Shown here: positions 1 through 9,123 of the stretch, one piece after another
How the letters are laid out: the number at the start of each line of letters is the position of its first letter
Numbering within the stretch: the first letter of the stretch is position 1
Assembly: GCA_035759745.1 (NCBI GenBank)
Contig: DASTUF010000064.1
Location: forward strand, 1 to 11,023
Reading direction: 5' to 3'
Source: CAMLHP01 sp035759745
GTDB taxonomy: Bacteria; Gemmatimonadota; Gemmatimonadetes; Gemmatimonadales; GWC2-71-9
DNA length: 11,023 nucleotides
Notes under the pieces: model-generated
The model's input: only the letters and a program-made list of their open reading frames with translations
Databases searched by the model: none
Told to the model about the DNA's origin: nothing
Position numbers and translations under genes: made by a program

Positions 1-98
<98 letters not shown>

Positions 99-162
99 GG
101 TGCGTTCTCTGGTTCAGTGTTCAGCCAACCTGGCGTGGGGCCTGGGGCGCGGGGCGTAAAGT

Positions 163-183
163 CTCACGCCTCACGCCTCACGC
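163..183. repeat. three tandem 7-bp units between fusA and tuf
   Basis: The heptamer CTCACGC occurs three times without interruption (163-169, 170-176, 177-183), ending just before the fusA stop codon at 185-187. Read on the transcribed minus strand it is GCGTGAG x3. This is direct sequence observation. No function is evident. It lies in the fusA-tuf spacer and could be replication slippage or a degenerate repeat family. Confidence 0.8.
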
Positions 184-184
184 C

Positions 185-2281
<2,097 letters not shown>

Positions 2282-2373
2282 GGTGGATCCGGTTCGTGAA
2301 GCAGTCAGTACCGAGCTCATCGTTCTCTCTAGCAGCAGATGGTGCGCCTCCCGGCACTCGCCACCCACCAGCG

Positions 2374-2420
2374 AAAAAGCGGGGCGACCGAGCCGGGCCT
2401 GAGGCCCGTGGTGTCGCTCC
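2374..2420 (-). terminator. terminator-like hairpin (candidate attenuator) in the fusA leader
   Basis: On the minus strand, arms GGAGCGAC (2420-2413) and GTCGCCCC (2388-2381) pair with one A-C mismatch. They enclose an internal loop and an inner 6-bp stem, CGGGCC-TCA-GGCCCG (2408-2394). Two bases later comes TTTTT (2378-2374). A GC-rich stem followed by a U-tract is the layout of an intrinsic terminator. It lies downstream of the fusA promoter and 92 nt before the chosen fusA ATG (53 nt before the ATG at 2320), so it would act as an attenuator. The T-tract is short and the stem is imperfect, so activity is uncertain. Confidence 0.5.
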
Positions 2421-2586
2421 GCGCGCATCCGACAGGGCCCGTGAGCCGTTCCCGGAACATTCCCGCACCTGAAGCCGCTTGGCCGAGGGCGGGACCGCGT
2501 TATCTGGAAGGCGAGAGGTGGCCCGGACGATCCGAGTCACGTCACCCGATGTCTGCACAGGGGTCAAAAAACTCCTAAGCCACAGC

Positions 2587-2614
2587 AAAGTAATGGGGTT
2601 GCGGGGTACGTCAA
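2587..2614 (-). promoter_or_regulatory. sigma70-like promoter for fusA (and tuf)
   Basis: On the minus strand there is TTGACG (2614-2609) and TACTTT (2592-2587) with a 16-bp spacer. The predicted transcript start is near 2580, giving a leader of about 260-300 nt. A promoter is expected here because the terminator after rpsG and the reversed sigma-kinase genes cut fusA off from the rpsL promoter. The box match is good; use in vivo is inferred. Confidence 0.6.
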
Positions 2615-2673
2615 GAGGGTCGACGGGTTGAAGCGCCGTTGCGGCGTTCCGGCGCCGTCCGTAGCTTCGCTAA

Positions 2674-2689
2674 GTGGCCATCCGGCCAC
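2674..2689 (+). promoter_or_regulatory. perfect 6-bp inverted repeat in the sigma-gene leader
   Basis: GTGGCC, loop ATCC, GGCCAC. It lies 7 nt upstream of the GGAGG ribosome binding site and directly after a smaller hairpin (2662-2672). It could be a protein-binding dyad or an RNA structure affecting translation of the sigma factor. No T-tract follows, so it is not a terminator. Confidence 0.4.
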
Positions 2690-2705
2690 ACGCTCCGGAG
2701 GCCCC

Positions 2706-3293
2706 TTGGACGAGAGCGCTGCGCTTCGCATGCGCACGACCGACCTGCTCGATCTGGCGACGGACGAACCCCTGCCGTCACTGGACGAGCTGGTGCCGCT
2801 CGTATTCAGCCAGCTCCAGGCCCTGGCCCACCGCCAGCTGGCCCGCGACCCCAACAATGTCACCCTGCAGACCACGGCGCTGGTCCACGAGGCCTACCTC
2901 AAGCTGGTGGACGACCACCGGGTCACCAGCCGAGGACGGGCCTATTTCTTCGCCGCGGCCGCCAGGGCGATGCGCGAGGTGCTGCTCGACGCTGCCCGCC
3001 GGCGGCGCTCGGTCAAGCGCGGGGGCGGCCTCCCCCTGACCACCCTGGGAGACGACCAGGGCGGCGCCATCGATGCGTTCGCGTCGGAACTCCTCGACCT
3101 GGAGGAGGCACTCGAGGCGCTGGGCGCCCGCAACCTGCGGCAGATGCAGGTGGTGGAGTGCCGGTACTTCGGCGGCATGAGCGTGCCGGAGACGGCGGCC
3201 GCGCTGGGCGTCTCCGAGCGCACCGTCAAGGCCGACTGGGCCTTCGCCCGCGCCTGGCTGTACGACGCACTCCGCGAATCGGGCCGTGACTGA
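2706..3293 (+). CDS. ECF RNA polymerase sigma factor, SigX6-like (TIGR02999-like)
   Basis: This is an extracytoplasmic-function sigma factor that would direct RNA polymerase to specific promoters. Residue numbers are from the TTG start. Region 2 spans about 26-105 and includes the family-typical segments TLQTTALVHEAYLKLVD, RAYFFAAAARAMREVLLDAA and RRRRSVKRGGG. Region 4 spans about 133-190, with ECRYFGGMSVPETAAALGVS and ERTVKADWAFARAWL forming the helix-turn-helix. The TTG at 2706 is preferred because GGAGG (2697-2701) lies 4 nt upstream; the ATG at 2730 fits family N-termini equally well but has no ribosome binding site. The 3' end overlaps the kinase gene by 8 nt, so the two are translationally coupled. 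No anti-sigma gene is seen; in this family an adjacent Ser/Thr kinase is a frequent partner, which suggests control by phosphorylation. The regulon is unknown. Confidence 0.9.
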   Translation: MDESAALRMRTTDLLDLATDEPLPSLDELVPLVFSQLQALAHRQLARDPNNVTLQTTALVHEAYLKLVDDHRVTSRGRAYFFAAAARAMREVLLDAARRRRSVKRGGGLPLTTLGDDQGGAIDAFASELLDLEEALEALGARNLRQMQVVECRYFGGMSVPETAAALGVSERTVKADWAFARAWLYDALRESGRD

Positions 3294-6200
3294 CCCGAAG
3301 CGGTGGGCCCGGATCGAGGCCCTCTTCGCCGACCTGGATGGCGCCCCGACCGACGTCCGTGACGCCGTGCTGGCAGCCACCAGTGATCCCGAGGTAGCAG
3401 CCGAAGTCGCGCGCCTTCTGCGGGCCCAGGACCGGCTCAACTCGGCCCCGGGCAAGTTCCTCGGAGAACTCGACGCGACCCGGGCCCGCGCCCTGATGCC
3501 CCCTCCGCAGGGCCCTCCAGCCAGCATCGGACGCTACCCCGTCGTACGGCCGCTCGGCCGGGGCGGCATGGGAGAGGTATACCTGGCCCGCGACCCGCGG
3601 CTGGATCGCCCCGTCGCCATCAAGTTGCTGCCTCCACACCTTGACCGCGATGCGCGCGCGGTTCGCCGCCTCGAGTCGGAAGCCCGCACTGCCTCGGCGC
3701 TGGACCACCCCAACATCGCGACGGTGTACGAGATCGCCGAGACCGATGACGGAAGGGCATTCATCGTCATGGCCTATTACGACGGTGAGACCCTGCGGGA
3801 GCGGCTGTCCCGCGGATCGCTGGCCGTGGACGAGGCGATCGGCGTGGCCATCCAGCTGGCGGAGGGGCTGGACGCTGCGCACCGAACCGGGATCATCCAC
3901 CGGGACATCAAGCCGGAGAACGTGATGCTCACCGGCGAAGGCCGGGTAGTGATCCTCGATTTCGGAATTGCGAAAGCGGCCAGCGCCGACCTGGTCACCA
4001 GCGGACTCATGCGCGGCACCGCAGCATACATGAGTCCCGAGCAGTCGAGAGGCGAAGCGACCGATCCCCGGACCGATCTCTGGTCCACCGGGGTCGTGTT
4101 GCACGAGCTGCTGACCGGCTCCCGCCCGTTCCCGGGCGAGGGTAGTGCGCTGGTGCATGCCATCCGCGAGGACTCGCCTGCGCCGCTCGCGCCCGGCCGG
4201 AGCGGGGTTCCGCCCGCGCTGGCAGAGCTGGTCCGGCAATGTCTCGGCAAGACACCCCACTCGCGCCTGCGCTCGGCCGGGGAATTGGCCGCGGCACTTC
4301 ACGCGATCCGCGACGGCCGCGCGCCCCGGAGGCCGGAGCGCCGGCGCCGCCTCGTGGCGCTCGCCGGGGTGGCACTCGCGACGGTCGCGGCCCTGGTGAT
4401 GCTGCTGCGCGGGCGGACCGGGCAGCCGCTGGCCGCACTATCCGGGACCACCGGCGAGCCGGCGCCAGGTATTGCGGTGCTCCCGTTCGAAGTACGGGGA
4501 AGCGATCTCCAGGATTGGCGCGAAGGGATGGTGGACCTTCTGGCGGCGAACCTCGATGGAGTTGAGGGCCTCCGCGGCATCGACAGCAGGACGGTCCTGG
4601 CCCGCTGGGCCCGCAGCTTCGGGGACGGCGAGGCCCCCGACCTGGGCTCGGCGATTGCGGTGGCCCGCGACGTGGGCGCGCAGTTCGCCGTGCTCGGCAC
4701 CATGGTGCCGAATGGAGACGAGCTGCGGCTGACAGCCCGGGTGCACTCCGTTCCCGACGGGGCCGATCTCGCCAGTTTCAGCGTGGATGGACCGGCAGAC
4801 AGCCTCTTCTCGCTGGTGGACCGGCTCACCATCAAGGTGCTGGCCGTGGCCTGGCAGGGACGGGGACGCCCGACCGCCGCCGTTGATCTGGGAAGGATTA
4901 CCACCAGGTCTCTGCCAGCGCTCCGCGCCTTCCTGCGGGGAGAGCGGCTGCTCCGGCAGAGCGAGTACGCCGGCGCGGTGGGTGCCTACCGGGAGGCCAT
5001 CAGGGCCGACTCGACCTTCGCCTTTGCGCTCTACCATCTGGGCATGGCGCAAGTCTGGCTCGGCAACACCGAGGCTGGCGGCCTGACCTGGCAGGAGGCG
5101 TTTGCCGCTGCCGTGCGGCATTCGGGGCAGTTGCCGGCGCGGGAACAGTTGCTGCTGCGACTTGCGCTGACTCACAACGTACCGGGCCCGCACGACCAGC
5201 TGGCAACACTGCGACTGGCAGAGGTCACCGTGACCCGGTACCCGGATGAAGCCGAGGCGTGGTATCTCCTGGGCGAGGTGTACTTCCACAGCGGCGACCA
5301 GCTGCTCCAGGCCCCCGGCGCCGTCGATACCGCCCTGGAGCGGGCGGTGGCGCTGGACCCGGGAATGTCGATGCTGTATGACCACCTGCTGCAGAATGCC
5401 ATCGGCTTGGCGCCCGACAGCGCCCGCGCTCACGCTCTGCTCGACCAGTACCAGAAGTTTGGCTCGCGAGCTCGCTGGGCGCCGCAGGCAGAGCAGGCGT
5501 TCGCACTGGCCTTCGGCGACTCGGCCGCACGACGCCGTGCGCTGATCCAGCTGGCAGCGATGACGGAAGGCGACCTGGTGGAGATGACCCAGGTGCTTCG
5601 GCACCCCCGGTTCTGGCGCGACCTGGCGGCGCTGCTCGAGGCACACGATCGTTCACCCACCCTCGAGGGCACCTGGCTGACGGATCGGCTCGTCCGTCTG
5701 AGTCTCGATTGTGGCGACATGGAAAAGGCCATGCGCTACGTCGCCGACCCGCTGCTGCCGGCGGGGTACCGCGCCCTGGACGTCTATCGGGCACGACTCG
5801 GTGGAGCGCCCCTTCCTGACTCGATGCTGCGCACCGCCCTCGCGATGCCACCAACCGGATCAGAAGTGGAGGGCCTCACTGGGTACCAGTTGGCCCTCGC
5901 GGCGGCTCTTGCCGCCGAGGAGGGGCGCTGGACCGACCACGAGGCTGCGCGCGGGCGCCTCGTGGCCGTGGCGCGGGTCGCGCGCGACCGGGGAGACTCG
6001 GCGACGGCGTATTTCGTCGAAGGTTCGGTACTCGCCCTGCATGGCTACGGCCTTGGGCGGCTGGGTCAACCCAAGACAGCGCTGGAAGAGCTGACGGCAG
6101 GGCAGCAGCAAGTGACGCGGTCGGGCTCGGTCGCGGCAGCATCATGGAACGCCATCATTCGGTGGTGGATTGGCGATCTGCTGCTCGCAGACAAACAGCC

Positions 6201-6477
6201 GGAGGAGGCCGCCCGGTACTTCAGCTCGATTCGCCATGACCCCTTCGCCGCCGAGCGAGTGGCGCCGATCTACGAACAGCTAGGCCGACTGACGGAAGCA
6301 CGCGAGGCGTATGCCATGGTCGCCGAAGTGTGGAAGGATGCCGATCCGGCCTTTCGTCTCCGGGGCGACTCCGCGCGCGCTGCCGCAGTTCGGCTGGCGT
6401 CGAGGGCTCAGGGCGCTCGGACGCCGAACACCGGTGTCAGTCCACTCGGCACGCTCGAGGGCACCGTCCGCAACTGA
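3286..6477 (+). CDS. membrane receptor-like Ser/Thr protein kinase (PknB type) with TolB-like and TPR regions
   Basis: The product has 1063 residues. Residues 1-75 are the helical N-terminus common in ECF-linked kinases. The kinase domain (about 84-345) has every key element: glycine loop GRGGMGEV (91-98), VAIK with catalytic Lys113, HRDIKPEN (205-212, Asp207), DFG (225-227), SPEQ (250-253) and DLWSTG (264-269). It should be active. A basic RRRR patch precedes one transmembrane helix (about 355-375). Outside the membrane, 395-520 resembles the TolB N-terminal/FlgO-like fold (GIAVLPFEVRGS...), and from about 543 to the end the sequence is helical with TPR-like repeats (clearest at 543-595 and 655-710). 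It would sense an envelope signal and phosphorylate cytoplasmic targets, plausibly the coupled sigma factor. The GTG start at 3286 overlaps the sigma gene. The last 70 bp overlap the peroxidase gene on the other strand. Confidence 0.92.
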   Translation: MTDPKRWARIEALFADLDGAPTDVRDAVLAATSDPEVAAEVARLLRAQDRLNSAPGKFLGELDATRARALMPPPQGPPASIGRYPVVRPLGRGGMGEVYLARDPRLDRPVAIKLLPPHLDRDARAVRRLESEARTASALDHPNIATVYEIAETDDGRAFIVMAYYDGETLRERLSRGSLAVDEAIGVAIQLAEGLDAAHRTGIIHRDIKPENVMLTGEGRVVILDFGIAKAASADLVTSGLMRGTAAYMSPEQSRGEATDPRTDLWSTGVVLHELLTGSRPFPGEGSALVHAIREDSPAPLAPGRSGVPPALAELVRQCLGKTPHSRLRSAGELAAALHAIRDGRAPRRPERRRRLVALAGVALATVAALVMLLRGRTGQPLAALSGTTGEPAPGIAVLPFEVRGSDLQDWREGMVDLLAANLDGVEGLRGIDSRTVLARWARSFGDGEAPDLGSAIAVARDVGAQFAVLGTMVPNGDELRLTARVHSVPDGADLASFSVDGPADSLFSLVDRLTIKVLAVAWQGRGRPTAAVDLGRITTRSLPALRAFLRGERLLRQSEYAGAVGAYREAIRADSTFAFALYHLGMAQVWLGNTEAGGLTWQEAFAAAVRHSGQLPAREQLLLRLALTHNVPGPHDQLATLRLAEVTVTRYPDEAEAWYLLGEVYFHSGDQLLQAPGAVDTALERAVALDPGMSMLYDHLLQNAIGLAPDSARAHALLDQYQKFGSRARWAPQAEQAFALAFGDSAARRRALIQLAAMTEGDLVEMTQVLRHPRFWRDLAALLEAHDRSPTLEGTWLTDRLVRLSLDCGDMEKAMRYVADPLLPAGYRALDVYRARLGGAPLPDSMLRTALAMPPTGSEVEGLTGYQLALAAALAAEEGRWTDHEAARGRLVAVARVARDRGDSATAYFVEGSVLALHGYGLGRLGQPKTALEELTAGQQQVTRSGSVAAASWNAIIRWWIGDLLLADKQPEEAARYFSSIRHDPFAAERVAPIYEQLGRLTEAREAYAMVAEVWKDADPAFRLRGDSARAAAVRLASRAQGARTPNTGVSPLGTLEGTVRN

Positions 6478-7667
6478 GGCGCGAGGCCGATCCCGGGGTC
6501 GGTGAGCGCCTTGAGAAACGCCACCACCGCGGCCACCTGGGCATCTGACATCCCGATTGGGGTGGCCACGAGGGTATCCAGCGCGCTTGCAGCGATGTCT
6601 GCGTGCCGTGGGCTGGCGCCGGCATCGTAGAAGCGCACCACTTCCTCCAGCGTCGCGAACACTCCGTCGTGCATGTAGGGCGCGGTCAGCTCGACGTTGC
6701 GCAGGCTGGGCGTGCGAAAGGCATGTCGGTCCTCCAACCGGCCAGTGTGTTCTTCCCGGCCGACGTCATCACCCGAAAGCACGGCGCCGCCCGACCCAGC
6801 CTGCGGCACCCCGATCACGCGAAAACTGTAGTCGCTGAACATCGGACCGCTGTGGCACTCCCCGCAGCGGGCGGTGGTGAAGAAAAGCTCGAGCCCCTGC
6901 TTCTGCTGCCCGGTGAGCGCGCCGTCATCGCCGGCCGCGTAGCGATCAAAGGCGGCGTTGCGGGTCACCAGTTCGCGCTGGTAGGCAGCCAGGGCCTTGC
7001 CATAGGTATCCATGCTGATGACGTCACTGCGAGGCAGCGACGTGGCCTCCACCGGAAAACCAGCACGAAAGCGCTGGACGTACGCCTCGATCTCGCGCAG
7101 CCGTGCCACGACGCTGTCGCGAGCCACCTCGGGTGTGTAGGCATCGCCCGCCATCTCGGTGCGCGAGGTGATGGGCCCTCGGGCCTGCTCCTCGAGTCCG
7201 ATGGCGCGTCCATCCCAGAACTGCAAGCCGGCGTGGCTGAGGTGGCCGAGTGAATCGGCGTTGTAGCCGGCGTTGAGGACGGTGGGCGAGTTGCGGGGGG
7301 TGAGCCCGATGGCTTGCCCACTTATTGCAGAGTTCGACACGGCGCGCGCCGGGCCCAGGCCCACGCCCGAGGCGCCGGCACTGAACTGCCTGCCGTCGCC
7401 GAAGGCGAATGCCGGATGATGGCAGGTGCCGCAGGAGACGTCCTTCTCCCCGCTCAGAATCGGGTCGAAGAACAGCAGCCGGCCGAGTTCGATGCGCTCG
7501 GCCGACGCGGGGCCGTCCGGCGGCTGGGGGACGGGACCGAGCGGCACAAGCGCGAACTGCTGGCGCAACTTGTCGTCGTCGAACCCGTCCGGGCCGACGC
7601 CGTCGCCACAGCCGGCCAGGGCGCCGGCGACGGTGGCAATGGCGGCGAACCAAAGGTGCCGCCCCAC
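6408..7667 (-). CDS. di-haem cytochrome c peroxidase (CcpA/MauG family), lipoprotein
   Basis: The product has 419 residues. The signal peptide ends in the lipobox LAGC (Cys20), predicting a lipid-anchored periplasm-facing protein. There are two c-type haem sites: CGTCH (79-83) in the N-terminal domain and CGECH (268-272) in the C-terminal domain. Other family segments are GRLLFFDPILSG (62-73), TPRNSPTVLNAGY (123-135), QFWDGRA (149-155), RTPSLRNVELTAPYMHDG (318-335) and VVAFLKALTDP near the end. The family reduces hydrogen peroxide with electrons from small cytochromes or cupredoxins, or performs MauG-like oxidations; the substrate here is unknown. The GTG start at 7667 lies 1 nt after the cupredoxin stop codon and has little ribosome binding site of its own, so translation is probably coupled. 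The 3' end overlaps the converging kinase gene by 70 bp. Confidence 0.92.
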   Translation of the reverse strand: MGRHLWFAAIATVAGALAGCGDGVGPDGFDDDKLRQQFALVPLGPVPQPPDGPASAERIELGRLLFFDPILSGEKDVSCGTCHHPAFAFGDGRQFSAGASGVGLGPARAVSNSAISGQAIGLTPRNSPTVLNAGYNADSLGHLSHAGLQFWDGRAIGLEEQARGPITSRTEMAGDAYTPEVARDSVVARLREIEAYVQRFRAGFPVEATSLPRSDVISMDTYGKALAAYQRELVTRNAAFDRYAAGDDGALTGQQKQGLELFFTTARCGECHSGPMFSDYSFRVIGVPQAGSGGAVLSGDDVGREEHTGRLEDRHAFRTPSLRNVELTAPYMHDGVFATLEEVVRFYDAGASPRHADIAASALDTLVATPIGMSDAQVAAVVAFLKALTDPGIGLAPQLRTVPSSVPSGLTPVFGVRAP

Positions 7668-7668
7668 G

Positions 7669-8028
7669 TTACTTCACCGTCAGCGTGCCGTTCATTCCCG
7701 CGTGAATCGTGCAGCTGTACGGGTAGGTGCCCGGCCCGGGCACCACGATGTTGGCGGTCTCGTCAGGCTCAATCGTGACCAGGGGCCACGCATCGGTGGC
7801 CGACCTGATGTTGTGCGCTGCTGGCGAGGGGTTCTTGAACGTCACGGTTCCGCCAGCGGCTACGGTGGTCGTAGCCGGGAGCCATACCGGCGGCGGCGCG
7901 GAACTGCTGGAGATCGTGACGGCGCTGGGTGGCGGCGGTGGCGGTGGGTTCGGGCCGCCCGGGCCATCGTCATTGGAGCACGCAATGACCAGGCTCGCCG
8001 CGACGGCGAGCAGTGCGATGTGCTTCAC
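7669..8028 (-). CDS. small cupredoxin (type-1 blue copper protein), lipoprotein
   Basis: The product has 119 residues. The signal peptide ends in VIAC (Cys17), a lipobox, followed by an acidic/Gly stretch and a run of seven prolines (28-34) that would act as a stiff tether. The cupredoxin domain (about 37-119) has the type-1 copper ligands: His72 (AAHN), Cys106, His109 and Met112 in SCTIHAGM. The Cys-x2-His-x2-Met ligand loop is short, like that of amicyanin and unlike the longer loop of plastocyanin. It should carry single electrons at the outer face of a membrane. The GTG start is fixed by a strong ribosome binding site, AGGGAGGA (8040-8033). The peroxidase gene begins 1 nt after the stop codon, so this protein is the obvious candidate electron donor to it. 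Confidence 0.93.
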   Translation of the reverse strand: MKHIALLAVAASLVIACSNDDGPGGPNPPPPPPPSAVTISSSSAPPPVWLPATTTVAAGGTVTFKNPSPAAHNIRSATDAWPLVTIEPDETANIVVPGPGTYPYSCTIHAGMNGTLTVK

Positions 8029-8032
8029 GGGT

Positions 8033-8040
8033 TCCTCCCT
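8033..8040 (-). promoter_or_regulatory. strong ribosome binding site of the cupredoxin gene
   Basis: AGGGAGGA on the minus strand, with GGAGG 5 nt before the GTG start at 8028. It fixes a non-ATG start and is the strongest ribosome binding site in this gene cluster. A hairpin (8043-8068) lies immediately upstream. Confidence 0.8.
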
Positions 8041-8042
8041 GT

Positions 8043-8068
8043 GGATGTGCGTAGGGTTCTACACATCC
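8043..8068 (-). promoter_or_regulatory. bulged hairpin/dyad upstream of the cupredoxin gene
   Basis: On the plus strand, GGATGTG (8043-8049) pairs with CACATCC (8062-8068), and TAG (8052-8054) pairs with CTA (8059-8061). A 2-nt bulge (CG) and a 4-nt loop (GGTT) complete a 10-bp interrupted stem. It lies in the 87-bp gap between the tandem-cupredoxin gene and the cupredoxin ribosome binding site. No T-tract follows on the minus strand, so a terminator is unlikely. An operator or an mRNA processing/stability element fits better. Confidence 0.5.
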
Positions 8069-8115
8069 CATCCTGCGCAAACGGGAGGGAAAGGGGGCAG
8101 TTCAGGGGTGAAGCG

Positions 8116-9087
8116 CTACGTCCCCGACTCGGAAGTCTCCTCGGCAGCAGGCACGGTGAAGGTGAGCAGCATGCCCTTCCCGGACGGCTCGGGAACTTCA
8201 GCCACGAAAGCGTACTGGCCCGGCGTGAGCGGTGCCATGAAGTAGGCCGCCTGCCCCGCGGGCATTTCCTGGGTCCCGCCCAGGAAGCGGCCGGGGGCGG
8301 GAGTCGCAAGTCCGCCCGGGTTGATCCAGTTCATCCATGATGCCAGGGCCGCCGTGTCCGGTTCTGCACCAAGTCGCACCAGGTGCACGTCGGTGCCGAG
8401 GAAATGCTCGTGCACCATCTGTTCATCGAAAGTCACCTTGACACTCTGGACTCCGGACTGCGGAATACCGTCAAGGGCAATCCCGGCCCCGGTCACCGTC
8501 AGTTCCAATGGGGCGGTCGGCTCGTGGCCCCCGCCCGCGGCCTCGGTGACGACCAGCTGCGAAATCATGCCGTCCGCGGAGTGAAAGCGTCCTCCCGTTT
8601 TCACATAGCACTCGATGGCATAGGTGCCCGGCTCCAGATAGAGCGACGTTTGACCCGTCACGCCACCGCTGACGATGCCCGGCCCGCCGAACACGACGAC
8701 ATCGGCATACCACGCCGGCAGCCGCCCGAATTCGGCAAGTGCCTCCTTGTCCTTTCCCGCGCTGAGGAGGTCCAGCCCATTCTGGAACACCGGAACTACC
8801 TCGGCCCGGCTATCAGCAACCGTCCTGCCTTCGGGCAGCCGTTCCAGGACGACGAAGTGCGCTTCCTCCGAATCGTTGTGCAGCCGGAGGGTGGTCCAAC
8901 CCGATGCAATCTCAGTTGGTGCTTCCAGCGTTCGGCCGCGAGCGGTGATTTCGACGACGTTGCCTGAGCCAAGGGCGGCAGGAATGGCGCTTTCGGTGGT
9001 GGAGTCCTCAGCCTCGGCGTCGGGGGTGCGGTCAGCGCAACCGACGACCGCGAACAGCGTCAAGGCGAAGGCTGGCACTTTCGACAT
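8116..9087 (-). CDS. lipoprotein with two cupredoxin-like domains, the second lacking copper ligands
   Basis: The product has 323 residues. The ATG at 9087 is fixed by AGGAG 5 nt upstream (9097-9093); a TTG at 9102 is in frame but poorer. The signal peptide ends in VVGC (Cys17). Domain 1 (about 44-182) looks like an extended cupredoxin-like fold. Candidate ligands are His77 (EEAHFVV), Cys160 (YAIECYV), His169 and Met174 in the closing PGTY...C...H...GM strand pattern. Domain 2 (about 195-312) repeats the same layout, ending in PGQYAFVAEVPEPSGKGM. It has Ala296 near the expected Cys position, no second His, and keeps Met306. The family assignment comes from pattern memory, not a search; an exact name is not available. 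It lies 36 bp after the upstream lipoprotein gene and 87 bp before the small cupredoxin gene, in one apparent operon. A role in copper or electron handling at the envelope is inferred. Confidence 0.75.
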   Translation of the reverse strand: MSKVPAFALTLFAVVGCADRTPDAEAEDSTTESAIPAALGSGNVVEITARGRTLEAPTEIASGWTTLRLHNDSEEAHFVVLERLPEGRTVADSRAEVVPVFQNGLDLLSAGKDKEALAEFGRLPAWYADVVVFGGPGIVSGGVTGQTSLYLEPGTYAIECYVKTGGRFHSADGMISQLVVTEAAGGGHEPTAPLELTVTGAGIALDGIPQSGVQSVKVTFDEQMVHEHFLGTDVHLVRLGAEPDTAALASWMNWINPGGLATPAPGRFLGGTQEMPAGQAAYFMAPLTPGQYAFVAEVPEPSGKGMLLTFTVPAAEETSESGT

Positions 9088-9092
9088 CCATG

Positions 9093-9097
9093 CTCCT
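9093..9097 (-). promoter_or_regulatory. ribosome binding site deciding the start of the two-domain cupredoxin gene
   Basis: AGGAG on the minus strand, 5 nt before the ATG at 9087. It rules in favour of this ATG, which places the lipobox cysteine at residue 17, over the upstream in-frame TTG. Confidence 0.75.
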
Positions 9098-9123
9098 GGC
9101 AAGAGAATGCAGGTCCACGAGGG

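Larger units (their letters stand above)
2282..2705. other. divergent control region between fusA and the ECF sigma gene
   Basis: This 424-bp stretch has no convincing gene. On the minus strand it contains a sigma70-like promoter for fusA (2587-2614), a leader of about 300 nt, and a terminator-like hairpin with a T-tract (2374-2420). On the plus strand, toward the sigma gene, it holds two small hairpins (TAGC-TTC-GCTA at 2662-2672 and GTGGCC-ATCC-GGCCAC at 2674-2689) and a GGAGG ribosome binding site at 2697-2701. A possible but weak plus-strand promoter is TTGCGG at 2639-2644 and TAGCTT at 2662-2667 with a 17-bp spacer; I do not list it separately. All elements are read from sequence; their activity is inferred. 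Confidence 0.7.

Noticed and set aside
2282..2428. In-frame N-terminal extension of fusA up to 2428
   Set aside because: The added residues do not resemble EF-G and would run through the leader hairpin; only the short extension from the ATG at 2320 remains possible.
2559..2576. Small hairpin AGGGGT-CAAAAA-ACTCCT
   Set aside because: It is only 6 bp with one G-T pair on the plus strand and has a mismatch on the minus strand; no clear role.
4438..5646. 402-codon minus-strand frame opposite the kinase gene
   Set aside because: It is a shadow of the kinase coding sequence; no signal peptide, domain or ribosome binding site supports it.
7905..7960. GGN-rich tract as a possible structural or phase-variable repeat
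   Set aside because: It is explained by the run of seven proline codons in the cupredoxin linker; codons vary between copies, so slippage is not favoured.
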